A stretch of DNA of 64,000 nt from Planctomycetota bacterium (GTDB taxonomy: Bacteria > Planctomycetota > UBA1135 > GCA-002686595), in contig JABACD010000019.1 in the NCBI GenBank assembly GCA_014237855.1, positions 18,276-82,275 on the forward strand, in the 5' to 3' direction. A program made the position numbers and the translations under genes. Below, piece after piece: positions 1 to 8,931 of the stretch (position 1 is its first letter; every line of letters starts with the position of its first letter). The notes beneath the pieces are model-generated. The model worked only from the letters and a program-made list of their open reading frames with translations. It was not told where the DNA came from and did not search any database.

Positions 1-226
1 GGTAGAGCGCTGGGGTCCGGTAGGAATATCTTCGTAGGAGGTCATGAAAACTCTGTTGTCCTGTAGGAATGGCGAGTGGAAAAGGATACTCGCGACCAGA
101 TGAGGCAGAAAGAGCGAGGTCTCATGGAGCGGCATTTCACCCAGGGATCGGATTCCTTACCCTTGTGTTCAGGCTCACTAGCCCCAGTCAAGAGAAGGGA
201 ATCGCAGTTTCACAGGAGGATCGACC

Positions 227-835
227 ATCACCAGCGCACCTAATGACGGTAGGGACGCCCCGCTGGACCCGGAGCTTCTCATGCGGGCCCGGACTGGAGA
301 CAGCGATGCACTCCAGCGTGTTTGCAAACACCTCGAACCAAGCCTCCGTGATGCGGCAGAGAAAAAGCTGGGACGGTTGCGGACCAAGGTCGGACTCTCG
401 GACGTCCTGCAATCGACCTTCATAGACATCGTGCGTTCGGCCAAGAGCCTTCCCGCAGAGTCCAAGGAGAATCTAGAGCACTGGAGCCTGAGGGTGCTCG
501 ACAACAATATCAAGGATCTGGCTCGCTACTTCGATGCCGAGAAGCGCGATCGAAAAATTGAGGCGGGTCTCGGGAGCACTGGGTTCCGAGCCATTGCGGA
601 CGAACTCCCCTCCCCCGCATCGGAGCTGATCCAGAACGAGGAGTTCACGAAGCTGGCTCTTGCCATCAGTACGCTGCCTGCAGACTACCAGCGCATCTTG
701 CACCTGTTCCTGAGACCCGACTTCAGTCACGAGAGCGCCGCACAAACGCTTGGGCGATCCGAGGGTGCATCCAGAATTCTTCTCGCCCGCGCCCGCGCTG
801 CCCTCTTGGCCGCACTCGACGAGCAATCAACTTGA
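227..835 (+). CDS. ECF-type RNA polymerase sigma factor
   Basis: Predicted extracytoplasmic-function sigma factor of the planctomycete type. The first half has the region-2 pattern (LxDVLQSTFIDIV, helix around WSLRVLDNNIKDLARYF) and the second half a region-4 helix-turn-helix (LPADYQRILHLF, then ESAAQTLGRSEGASRILLARARAAL). The first ATG (281) would cut off DPELLMRARTGD, which matches the usual family N-terminus. The frame is open back to a TAG at 179-181 and contains no other ATG, GTG or TTG, but an ATC at 227 lies 7 nt after a perfect AGGAGG (214-219), so a rare ATC start giving about 202 aa is proposed; the conservative start is 281 (184 aa). The stop overlaps the TTG start of the kinase gene (TTGA), so the two are translationally coupled. 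The role, directing RNA polymerase under control of the linked kinase, is inferred from gene context. Confidence 0.85.
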   Translation: MTSAPNDGRDAPLDPELLMRARTGDSDALQRVCKHLEPSLRDAAEKKLGRLRTKVGLSDVLQSTFIDIVRSAKSLPAESKENLEHWSLRVLDNNIKDLARYFDAEKRDRKIEAGLGSTGFRAIADELPSPASELIQNEEFTKLALAISTLPADYQRILHLFLRPDFSHESAAQTLGRSEGASRILLARARAALLAALDEQST

Positions 836-3579
836 GCGCGGAGCGAGATGTACCGAGCGCCGTCGAGCGTGTACTGACGAAGTGGTTCCTCCTCAAGGAG
901 GAGGGGACTGAGCCAGACCTGGAAGAACTCTGCGAGGGAGACCCCGCGCTACTAGCAAGCGCAGAGCGGCTGCTGGGTCGAGAGCCAGACCTGATACGCC
1001 GTCAGGCACACTCGAAGGAGGAGTCTTCGGCTGACGATGGATCGATTGCCTCTGGTACCAAGCTCGATGATTTTCGCATCCTGAGGGAGATCGGGCGGGG
1101 TGCCTCGGGCACGGTCTTCTTGGCCGAACAGGAGCGCCTTGGCCGAACCGTCGCGCTGAAGGTCGTCGATCGCTCACTGCTGAGTTCTGCGACTGGATGG
1201 GATCGTCTGCGACGTGAGGCGGCCATTACCGCGCGCCTGAATCACCCCAACATCGTGCCGATCTACGCGATTGGAGAGGAAGGGGACAGGGGCTTCATCG
1301 CCATGCGATACCTCGCTGGCCCAGCCCTCAATCACGTTGAGCATCCTGTCGACCCCGAACGAGCCGCTCGGTACTGCCAGATGGTCGCCTGGGCTCTTGC
1401 GGCTGCCCACGAAGCAGGCGTGGTTCACCGCGACGTGAAGCCGGCTAACATCATCCTCCAGGACCAGGTCCCCTACCTCGTGGACTTCGGCCTGGCTCGC
1501 TCGAGTGTCGACCCGACCCTGACCAGTCGCGGTAGCGTGCCCGGAACGTTGCCCTACATGGCTCCCGAGCTGCTCTCCAGGGAGGAGCCCTCCCTCGACC
1601 CTCGGACGGACGTCTACGCCCTCGGTGTGACACTCTATGAGCTACTGGCCGGGAGGCTGCCATTCTTCAGCGACCAACCAGTCGCGACCATGCGCCGTAT
1701 CCTCCTCCAGGATCCACCGGCCATCGGCCTGGGGCAAGAGCATCGTGACCTGGAGACGATCGTCATGCAGGCCCTCGACAAGGAGCCTCGCCGGCGCCTG
1801 CAGAGTGCTGAGGCCATGGCCGCCGAGCTGCAGCACTACCTCGACGACGAGCCGATCACCTTACGGCCGACCAGCGGGATCCAACGCCTCATTCGAAGAG
1901 CTCGGCGTCGTCCACAGCTGACCTTGTTCGCCGCTGTTAGCGTCCTGGCAGTCATCGCCCTGGGTACAGTCGCCGGTATCTCCAGACTCCGAGAAGAGCG
2001 TGCCCTGAATACGGGGATTCAGATGGCTCGGGATGCCCTGGATGAGGGTCGAGTTGATCAGTCCGCCAGGACCCTGGAGGAACTGCTGGAGGACCACGAA
2101 CGCAGCGGAGACCTGGCCATGCTTGCGGACCGGGTCGAGGCAGAGGTCGCCACCTATCGCCTGTATACGATCCTGTGCCAGCGTCCTCTCTTCCTCGAGT
2201 GGGAAGCCCTTGACGAGGCGCTCGCCGAGTTGCGAGAGACGCGAGCTCTCGAGATTCTGACCCCACGAGCCCTGCCGCTTGCCGCCGCCGCCGAGTGGGT
2301 CCTGGGGCGTGAGGAGCAAGCCCGTGAAGACCTCGAAGCTCTGCGACGATCGGGTGAGGCTCCCCTGGCGACTGCATCCATCGCAGCGTTCCTGGGAGAT
2401 GATCAGGCGCTCACTCCACCCTCGGGTAGTGCTGATGAACACGTCCTGCGCAGCTTGGTCTTGAACCTGCTCACACGCCCCTACGCCGACCAGAAGCGAG
2501 AGATCGACCGAGCTCTGGTGATCGACCCCTCCCACTCCTGGGCCCTGTACGCACGTGGGGTGCTGCTGGCCGCAGATGGTCGGTTTGGTCGGGCCACTGA
2601 GGTCCTCGAGGGTCGTATCGATCCCCTCCGGGTAACCAGCGACGCAAGACGGCTCCTCGTGCGGCTCAGGATTCAAACGGGCAGGTTCGAGGAAGCCAGG
2701 GCCAGCCTGGACTCGATCCCCACAGACCAGTGGGGTGCAGTCGATGCCTTCCATGACCTCGAGCTGACCATTCAAGCCAACGCCTGGGAAGAGTTCGAGA
2801 ACCGCCTCGCTCATCACCGGCTGCGGTTTCCCGCGCCCGCCTTGATCGACCTGGCCGAAGCCCAGTATCTGGCCCATGTGAAGGAAGACCTCGACGGCGC
2901 AGATCGGGTCTTCGAGCTGGTCATCAGTGATTCGAGAGACCCGGCACTGCGTGATCTCGCCGAGGCCAGCCAGTACCGCATGCACGTCGAGTACGCACTT
3001 TCAGACCTGGCATCAGACTCCTCGGACGAGCTGGAGACCCTGCGCGAGTGGGGACGCGACCTCTGGGAGAGACTCAAGTACCCCCGCGCCCGGGCTCTTG
3101 TCGGCTGGAAGCTCGGCCTGGTGATGATCCATGTCGGGCCTGCTGGACAGGGATTCGATCGAATGGAGGACGCCATGGAGCTTCTGCCTGGAGAGTGCCT
3201 GCTGCGCGTGAATTACGCCGAGCACTGCCTGGGACTTGCGAGGGCCGCGCCCGAGTTGATCGACCGTGGAGCGCTGCAGCCCGGTACGGACAGGTACCTG
3301 CTCGCTGAGGCGGGCTCGGCGCTTGTGGAGGCCATCAGGGCCATCGAGGAAGGAGAGAGTCACGCCACCGAAGACGAGCTGGTCTTGCTGGCTAGAATCG
3401 TCATTGAACTCGCGACCACCTCCTCTGACTGGGGCCTCTTGAGGGAGGCACGCCCAATCCTCGAGCGAGTTCCCTCGACGCCCGAGCTGACCAAGGCGCT
3501 GAGCCTGACACGTGCGACCTTCGAGAGTCTCTACGGGCGGCAGGATGGTAAGGGGCTACCCCTGGACCACGACGAATAG
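832..3579 (+). CDS. Membrane Ser/Thr protein kinase with helical-repeat C-terminus
   Basis: Hanks-type protein kinase, 915 aa, starting at a TTG that overlaps the sigma-factor stop. The kinase domain covers about residues 80-345: glycine loop GRGASGTVF, catalytic Lys110 in VALKVV, HRD aspartate 201 (VHRDVKPANI), DFG aspartate 218 (DFGLAR), and GTLPYMAPE in the activation segment. All catalytic residues are present. One membrane helix (about 362-384, LTLFAAVSVLAVIALG) separates it from some 530 residues of helical TPR-like repeats (ALYARGVLLAADGRFGRATEVLEG and similar), presumably for binding protein partners. Sigma factor-kinase pairs are common in planctomycetes and suggest signalling to transcription. 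The 3' end overlaps the convergent gene at 3556 by 24 nt. Confidence 0.9.
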   Translation: MSAERDVPSAVERVLTKWFLLKEEGTEPDLEELCEGDPALLASAERLLGREPDLIRRQAHSKEESSADDGSIASGTKLDDFRILREIGRGASGTVFLAEQERLGRTVALKVVDRSLLSSATGWDRLRREAAITARLNHPNIVPIYAIGEEGDRGFIAMRYLAGPALNHVEHPVDPERAARYCQMVAWALAAAHEAGVVHRDVKPANIILQDQVPYLVDFGLARSSVDPTLTSRGSVPGTLPYMAPELLSREEPSLDPRTDVYALGVTLYELLAGRLPFFSDQPVATMRRILLQDPPAIGLGQEHRDLETIVMQALDKEPRRRLQSAEAMAAELQHYLDDEPITLRPTSGIQRLIRRARRRPQLTLFAAVSVLAVIALGTVAGISRLREERALNTGIQMARDALDEGRVDQSARTLEELLEDHERSGDLAMLADRVEAEVATYRLYTILCQRPLFLEWEALDEALAELRETRALEILTPRALPLAAAAEWVLGREEQAREDLEALRRSGEAPLATASIAAFLGDDQALTPPSGSADEHVLRSLVLNLLTRPYADQKREIDRALVIDPSHSWALYARGVLLAADGRFGRATEVLEGRIDPLRVTSDARRLLVRLRIQTGRFEEARASLDSIPTDQWGAVDAFHDLELTIQANAWEEFENRLAHHRLRFPAPALIDLAEAQYLAHVKEDLDGADRVFELVISDSRDPALRDLAEASQYRMHVEYALSDLASDSSDELETLREWGRDLWERLKYPRARALVGWKLGLVMIHVGPAGQGFDRMEDAMELLPGECLLRVNYAEHCLGLARAAPELIDRGALQPGTDRYLLAEAGSALVEAIRAIEEGESHATEDELVLLARIVIELATTSSDWGLLREARPILERVPSTPELTKALSLTRATFESLYGRQDGKGLPLDHDE

Positions 3580-4743
3580 AGCGCTATGCCCCGGAGCCAA
3601 TGGGCTCCATCCTTCCGGGCCCTCGAATCCCCTCAGGTCCAGACGCTGTCCCACGAGAAGAGTGTGCGGCACGGTGAACTTGGCTTCCTGTACGGTCGCC
3701 CCAGCGCGCAGCGGCAGCGAGATGGTATTGCCACTCAAGTCCACCTCGAACCTGGCGTAGGTATTGATGCGTAGGCCGCTCATCTGAACCCTCGCATCCA
3801 AACCTGCAACGACGTCATTGTGGCCAACTGGCGAGGAGATGGCGACGGGGTAGGGCATTCCCTGCCCCGAGTACCCGAAGAAGGCAAAGGGCAGCTGGGT
3901 GGTGGTCCCGGTCGCCGTCCAGCCGCCGATCAATCCGGGAGGATCGCTGTCGTCCTGGGCGTACTGCCCCGGGTTGTTATCACTGCCGACCATGGTGATT
4001 CCCTGGAGCTCGTAGAAGACTCCAGAGTTCAGGGCTAGCTCCCAGGCCTCACTCGTGAAGAAGTCTGGAGTCAGTTCGGGAGATTGATCCAGGATCAATC
4101 GCTTGACCAGGGCATCCACCGAGACCAGCTCGGGGTAATCAGCATGACCATTGACCTCCTTCCAGTAATCCTGTGCATCTCCATTCCAGTGGAGGTAGTC
4201 GAGATCCCAGACACGGATCGTCTCGGGATCACCACTGGGCATGGCCAGCATCGGCTCACTCTGCTCGCGTACCTGATCAGGATTCGAGGAGTTGACACCG
4301 TTACGATCGAGCAATCTGTCGAACAGCTCTGGTGACAGGATGCAATCGGGTACATCCACTCCCACGGGAACGTCATAACCGGCCGACTCGATGCTCCACG
4401 GCACGACCGCTCCACGGAGATCATCGTAGGGTGAGCCCTCGCGGCGAAAGATGGTCAGCCCGGGAGGAGTCGCCGTACTGGTGCGCTTGAAGAACCCGGG
4501 TCCGAACCATACTCGGCCGGACAGCTCCACCCAGGTCCCGGGAAAGACGCTGGCATCGCCCCGCATCCGCAGCTTGATGAAGCCCTCAGAGGGTGCCATG
4601 GAGCTGATCCACGTCGGGTTGGATGCGTACTCCGACCACTCAAGGACCAGTGGCGGTACTCCAGAGGCCTCGCTGGCTGGTGAGGGTGAGAGCCAGCTCA
4701 GGGAGCTGGCCAAGGCCATGAACAGCAGGTTTTCAGCGCTCAT
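3556..4743 (-). CDS. Secreted protein of unknown function
   Basis: I do not recognise a family. The start is taken at the ATG at 4743 (MSAENLLFMALASSLSWL), which gives a typical signal peptide ending near SPASEAS. The longer open frame from 4800 would begin inside a terminator hairpin and is unlikely. The mature part, about 370 residues, is rich in Gly, Pro, Trp and Asp with no obvious membrane segment; the C-terminal third has alternating hydrophobic stretches (VQMSGLRINTYARFEVDL, GNTISLPLRAG) that suggest a beta-sandwich. Probably exported to periplasm or surface. It follows the beta-helix gene in the same direction but a hairpin with a T tract lies between, so it probably has its own promoter or receives read-through only. 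Confidence 0.7.
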   Translation of the reverse strand: MSAENLLFMALASSLSWLSPSPASEASGVPPLVLEWSEYASNPTWISSMAPSEGFIKLRMRGDASVFPGTWVELSGRVWFGPGFFKRTSTATPPGLTIFRREGSPYDDLRGAVVPWSIESAGYDVPVGVDVPDCILSPELFDRLLDRNGVNSSNPDQVREQSEPMLAMPSGDPETIRVWDLDYLHWNGDAQDYWKEVNGHADYPELVSVDALVKRLILDQSPELTPDFFTSEAWELALNSGVFYELQGITMVGSDNNPGQYAQDDSDPPGLIGGWTATGTTTQLPFAFFGYSGQGMPYPVAISSPVGHNDVVAGLDARVQMSGLRINTYARFEVDLSGNTISLPLRAGATVQEAKFTVPHTLLVGQRLDLRGFEGPEGWSPLAPGHSALFVVVQG

Positions 4744-4761
4744 TCTTCGATCCTGGGCAAG

Positions 4762-4800
4762 AAAATGGGGGTGGGGCCCCTGAGGGCGTACCCCCCCCAT
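4762..4800 (-). terminator. Rho-independent terminator of the beta-helix gene
   Basis: On the minus strand an ATGGGGG/CCCCCAT perfect 7-bp stem (4794-4800 with 4765-4771) with a GC-rich loop is followed at once by a TTTTC run (4762-4765). It lies about 60 nt past the stop of the beta-helix gene and 19 nt before the start of the next gene. Confidence 0.7.
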
Positions 4801-4860
4801 GAATGTTACACCACATTCTCAAGTTGGTCGACGCAACCGCCATACAGGCCTGCCCGGAGT

Positions 4861-6879
4861 TCACCGGGGAGTGATGGGATTGGGCAGATCCACCTCGTCA
4901 GCCCCGACCTCCGTTCGAATATCCATGATTCGATCTTCCCCGTCGATGTCCTCAGCCAGGATTCCAGGGATCAGATGGTTTCCGCGGTTGATGCATCTCG
5001 AATAGATGCGCAGGTGGAAGTCATCGTTGATCGGTGAGACAAAGCTGGGATGCGCACGGAAGTTTCCAGCTCCATTCACCCAGCCTCCAGGCTTGTCCAC
5101 ATCGCTGTAGAGAACCAGCGGATTCCCGTCGATGTCGGTCTGGCCTTCGTTCTTCCAGGCGATCGTGTTAGCGACTTCAGCAGTGCCACCAGCGACGAAT
5201 ATCCCTCCGCCGACTGTCCCGGAATCAGCACGGTTTCGAGCGACCGTGTTGTGCAAGATTCTCTCCAGGTCGCCTGAGCACCAGATGCCAGTTCCGGCAC
5301 CGGTCGTTGGACCAAACATGTCCTCCAGGCTGTTCTTGACCACCATGTTTCCTGTGATCGCGGAGAGGTCGAACAGATCCGCTGCATGGATGCCCGCGCC
5401 TGACTGGCTGGCCCGGTTCTCGATGATCGTATTGCGCAGGATCAGAGCGTTGCCACCCTCGATGGCGATACCTCCGCCGCGCAGGGGCTCCGCCGTGATG
5501 AAGTCCATGGTTCCGTTCTCCCTGACAAGATTATCCTCCAGCGTCACCTTCTGATTCATGGAGCCGAAGGCGAATGGCTCACGACCGTAGTAGAAACCGC
5601 CGCCCGCAGTGTGTGCCTGGTTTCGGATCAACACGCTCTCGGCAAGGATCACTGAGGTATCACCGGACCCAGCCCCGTCCAGCACTGCAATACCACCGCC
5701 ATAGGCTCCGTCAGGACCTGTTGCAGCACAGTCTTCGATTCGACACTGCCGCAGCTCGGGTGCCGAGTCGATCGCATAGAGTCCGCCGCCATAGGCGTCC
5801 ACTGAGGGTCCACCAGGAGGATCGATTCCATGGCACACACAGCCCTTGAATTCGGTCATGCGAATGACCGGGTTCGAACCAAACATCGCGGCAATCCCAC
5901 CACCACTGACTGAAGCAAAGCAGTTCTCGAGCACGTAGCCGCCGATCGCCGGGGAGGACCCATAGACCAGGGCCATACCGCCGCCGTCGCACTCTGCTAC
6001 GTTCCATGAAAAGGTCGCTCCCTCCAGAGTGCCGATCGTCGGAGAGGACTGATCGCACAAGATCGCGCCGCCGAACTGCCAGCTGTGGTTATCGACAAAC
6101 TCGTTCTCGAGCAGGACAACAGGGCTGGCTCCGGTTGATAGCACGGCAAGTGCTCCCCCACCCGGGGCATTGTTCGTGTCGCAGTGGATAGGCCAGCCCT
6201 GGGCCACATCATTGCTCGAGAACTGATTCCCGTGCAGCTCGGCCGCCCCCACGGCCTCGAGGGCCACACCTCCACCCCGGAACGATGCCACGTTTCCTGA
6301 GAACTCGTTGCCGGTAAGCTCCAGGATCTCGCCAGTCTGTGCGGCTGCTCCAACGGCCAGAAGCGCGCCTCCGCTGGCACCACACAGGTTTTGGCTGAAC
6401 TCATTTGCAGACACCAGCGGTGCCGCTGAGATAGAGCTCAGCCCGCCGCCCAGCCCCAGGGTGCTCGAGCCGTTCCCAGTGATCTTGTTGAGCTCGATGG
6501 TTGGGGCGCTTGCACTACACAAGATGGCCGTCGCGTCGGTCGCTCCGGTGATCTCAAAGCCCCGCAAGACGGTGCTTCTACCTTCCCCCGTGACGAACGA
6601 GACCGTTGGCTGGCTGGAGAGTGCCGGCAGGATCGTGATCGGCCCCGCACCAGCAGCGACCTCGACAATGATGTCCTTGCCGAGGAAGTCCAAGTTCTCG
6701 ACATAGGTAGTCGCGCCAGTATCGACGACTTGAACAGTCTGGCCTGGGCCCGCCTGGTTGATGGCGCCTTGAATGGTTTGCGACGAACAATTTCCGCTCT
6801 GACAGACAGTTACCTGGGCAGATACGAGCCCTCCAGAGAGGCAGAGCAACACGGTGGAGATGACAGTGGTTGAATTCAC
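4861..6879 (-). CDS. Secreted right-handed beta-helix repeat protein
   Basis: 672 aa with a signal peptide (MNSTTVISTVLLCLSGGLVSA). The body is made of short irregular repeats with GGGI/GGGL turns and Asn/Asp-rich rungs, for example GGGIAIEGGNALILRNTIIENRAS and GGGIFVAGGTAEVANTIAWKN, the signature of parallel beta-helix proteins that resemble pectate lyases and polymorphic outer-membrane proteins. An opening Cys pair (TVCQSGNCSS) is present. No catalytic residues can be assigned; adhesion or polysaccharide binding is as likely as enzyme activity. It is single and bounded by hairpins on both sides. Confidence 0.85.
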   Translation of the reverse strand: MNSTTVISTVLLCLSGGLVSAQVTVCQSGNCSSQTIQGAINQAGPGQTVQVVDTGATTYVENLDFLGKDIIVEVAAGAGPITILPALSSQPTVSFVTGEGRSTVLRGFEITGATDATAILCSASAPTIELNKITGNGSSTLGLGGGLSSISAAPLVSANEFSQNLCGASGGALLAVGAAAQTGEILELTGNEFSGNVASFRGGGVALEAVGAAELHGNQFSSNDVAQGWPIHCDTNNAPGGGALAVLSTGASPVVLLENEFVDNHSWQFGGAILCDQSSPTIGTLEGATFSWNVAECDGGGMALVYGSSPAIGGYVLENCFASVSGGGIAAMFGSNPVIRMTEFKGCVCHGIDPPGGPSVDAYGGGLYAIDSAPELRQCRIEDCAATGPDGAYGGGIAVLDGAGSGDTSVILAESVLIRNQAHTAGGGFYYGREPFAFGSMNQKVTLEDNLVRENGTMDFITAEPLRGGGIAIEGGNALILRNTIIENRASQSGAGIHAADLFDLSAITGNMVVKNSLEDMFGPTTGAGTGIWCSGDLERILHNTVARNRADSGTVGGGIFVAGGTAEVANTIAWKNEGQTDIDGNPLVLYSDVDKPGGWVNGAGNFRAHPSFVSPINDDFHLRIYSRCINRGNHLIPGILAEDIDGEDRIMDIRTEVGADEVDLPNPITPR

Positions 6880-6945
6880 TTTTCGAATGGATGGGATGAG
6901 CCAATGGGATCTGACGGATCACCCCATAACCAACACCTGGTATGA

Positions 6946-6973
6946 GGTCGTCACCCCGGTAGGCGTGACGACC
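6946..6973. terminator. Strong hairpin between histidine ammonia-lyase and beta-helix gene
   Basis: GGTCGTCAC (6946-6954) pairs perfectly with GTGACGACC (6965-6973) around a 10-nt loop. It lies 105 nt after the hutH stop and 67 nt before the beta-helix start on the same strand. There is no T tract, so it may be a Rho-assisted terminator or a leader structure of the downstream gene. Confidence 0.45.
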
Positions 6974-7077
6974 CGACCATCGTTTCAGTGGAATTCAGAT
7001 TGTTATTGCTCTGCCCTGCCAGCAAGAGCTGTACCCCGGCACGGCCCACGACCTCAGCCGGACCTGGCCCCTGCCTC

Positions 7078-8628
7078 CTAGGACTGCAGCTTCCCGGCCT
7101 GCTTCTCGACCGTAGCGACCAGCTCACCTGACGAGATCAGCTCATGAGCCTTCTCGATGTCAGGTCGCATGTAGCGATCCTCGTGGACTCGCTTGACCCG
7201 CTCCCGCAAGCAGTAGTAGGCCGCACGCGCCCCCTTGCCCGCGGCCAGCTCCGAGTGAAACTCGCGAGCCTGAGCAGCACACAGCAGCTCGATGGCCACC
7301 ACATATTCCACGTTCCCGAGGATTTGCCGTGCCTTTCGAGCAGCGGTGACGCCCATGGACACGTGATCTTCTTGATTGGCGCTGGTCGGGATGGTGTCCA
7401 CCGAGGCCGGGTGCGCAAGATACTTGTTCTCGCTCGCGATCGAGGCCGCAGTCACCTGGGCGATCATGAAGCCTGAGTTGAGCCCTGGGTTCGGTGTCAG
7501 GAAGGCCGGAAGCCCCGAGAGATCAGGGTTCACGAGCTGCTCGATCCGTCGTTCGCTGATGTTGGCAAGCGTCGCAAGTGATGTCGCCAGGTAGTCCATC
7601 ACCATCGAGACCGGCTGACCATGAAACTGGCCGGCGCTCATGACCTCGCCAGTCTCAGGGAAGATGATCGGGTTGTCCGTCACCGAGTTGATCTCACCCG
7701 AGAGGACGTCCCCCACATGCTCGAGCGCGCACTTGAAAGCTCCATGCACCTGCGGAATGCATCGCAGCGAGTAGGGGTCCTGGACACGGTCACACTCCGA
7801 GTGGCTCTCCATGACCTCCGAGGCCTTCAATAACCGCTCGAAGTTCTGCGAGGTACGCAGGTGCCCGTCATGACCCTTGAGCTCCGCCAACCTGGGATCA
7901 AAGGGCGTCAGGCTACCGAAGAGTGCCTCGAGTGAGAGTGAAGCCACGATATCGGTGGCCTTGGAGAGACCGGCGGCACGCAGGTAGGTCATGCTCCCGA
8001 TGGCCTTCATGATCTCAGTACCATTGATCAACGCCAGACCTTCCTTCGCTTGCAGCACGAGGGGATCTTCCCCCACTGCTGCCAGGGCAGCCTTGGCAGT
8101 CTTCCGCTTGCCATTCACATAGGCATGGCCGTAGCCCATGTAGCTCGCCGCCATCTGGGCCAGGGGAGCGAGATCACCACAGGCGCCGACCGATCCCTGC
8201 TGGGGCACCTCTGGCACGAAGCCGGCATTGAACAGACGCACGAGCTTCCTGACCAGCTCCGCCGAGACCCCTGAGTGACCCCGAACAAGTCCGTTGAGGC
8301 GCAGGATCTGCGCGGCCCGAACCTCGCGAAGAGGGAGAGGGTCTCCGACTCCCGTGCAGTGTGATAGCACGAGGTTACGCTGAAGCTCTTCAAGATCCTC
8401 TTCCGCAATCGCGACGTTCTTGAGCTTGCCAAAGCCCGTTGTCAGGCCATAGACCACATCTCCCCCCTCAACATGGTCCACGACAATTTTTCGGGCCGCA
8501 CGCACGGCCTTCATTGCGGAACTCGAAACGCTTAGCTGCAGCTCGCCTCTCTTCGAGAGAGACTCGTGCAGCAGTGGTTCGAGGTCGGAGAGCAGTAGGG
8601 AGCGTCCGTCGAGTGTCAGCTTCTTCAC
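7078..8628 (-). CDS. hutH: Histidine ammonia-lyase (aromatic amino acid lyase) with Ala-Cys-Gly cofactor triad
   Basis: 516 aa, the normal length for HutH, which deaminates L-histidine to urocanate in the cytoplasm. Family motifs are in order: YGLTTGFG (about 60-67), GSVGACGDLAPLA (about 145-157), NGTE, QDPYSLRCIPQVHGA, TDNPI and the FHGQPV region. The electrophilic MIO cofactor normally forms from Ala-Ser-Gly; here the codon at 8179-8181 is TGT, so the triad is Ala149-Cys150-Gly151. In the Pseudomonas enzyme a Ser-to-Cys change is, as I recall, reported to keep activity, so this is probably functional. The start is GTG (MKKLTLDG) with no clear Shine-Dalgarno. No other hut gene is in the window, so a related lyase role cannot be excluded. 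Confidence 0.9.
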   Translation of the reverse strand: MKKLTLDGRSLLLSDLEPLLHESLSKRGELQLSVSSSAMKAVRAARKIVVDHVEGGDVVYGLTTGFGKLKNVAIAEEDLEELQRNLVLSHCTGVGDPLPLREVRAAQILRLNGLVRGHSGVSAELVRKLVRLFNAGFVPEVPQQGSVGACGDLAPLAQMAASYMGYGHAYVNGKRKTAKAALAAVGEDPLVLQAKEGLALINGTEIMKAIGSMTYLRAAGLSKATDIVASLSLEALFGSLTPFDPRLAELKGHDGHLRTSQNFERLLKASEVMESHSECDRVQDPYSLRCIPQVHGAFKCALEHVGDVLSGEINSVTDNPIIFPETGEVMSAGQFHGQPVSMVMDYLATSLATLANISERRIEQLVNPDLSGLPAFLTPNPGLNSGFMIAQVTAASIASENKYLAHPASVDTIPTSANQEDHVSMGVTAARKARQILGNVEYVVAIELLCAAQAREFHSELAAGKGARAAYYCLRERVKRVHEDRYMRPDIEKAHELISSGELVATVEKQAGKLQS

Positions 8629-8931
8629 GCCGCGGGTGGGGCTAGGACTTGGGTGCGCCGGGAGGGGGGCGCCGAGTCTAATCCTCCAGCGCGTCTGGTG
8701 CTCCAGCAGCCTGAACGCTTTTGGGTCGCTTCCAGAGTAGATCGATCATCAAGAGGGCGGCTCCGAGCCGAGGCCTGACCGCCCGAGCCACGACCGCAGA
8801 CCGTCCCAAGGCCATGCCCTGTCAGCCTGCCCCCCTTGGCCCGGCCCCGAGCGAAGGACACAAGAAGCCCCTCTTTTGCCCAGCCAGCGACGAAGAAACA
8901 GTCGAAGGCGCACGACCTCCGCGAGGTCGAA
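8629..8931. other. Intergenic stretch without recognisable gene
   Basis: About 300 nt between the DUF993 gene and hutH, both on the minus strand. Open frames here are Arg/Pro-rich shadows. It should hold the end of the upstream operon and the hutH promoter; a small GCGCC/GGCGC inverted repeat lies near 8667. No promoter could be assigned with confidence. Confidence 0.4.

Noticed and set aside
1..60. tRNA-like start (GGTAGAGCGC)
   Set aside because: The next 60 nt do not form an anticodon or T arm and no CCA-type end is seen.
1861..2985. Long minus-strand frame opposite the kinase
   Set aside because: Lies wholly opposite the well-supported kinase gene and has Gly/Gln-rich composition without motifs.
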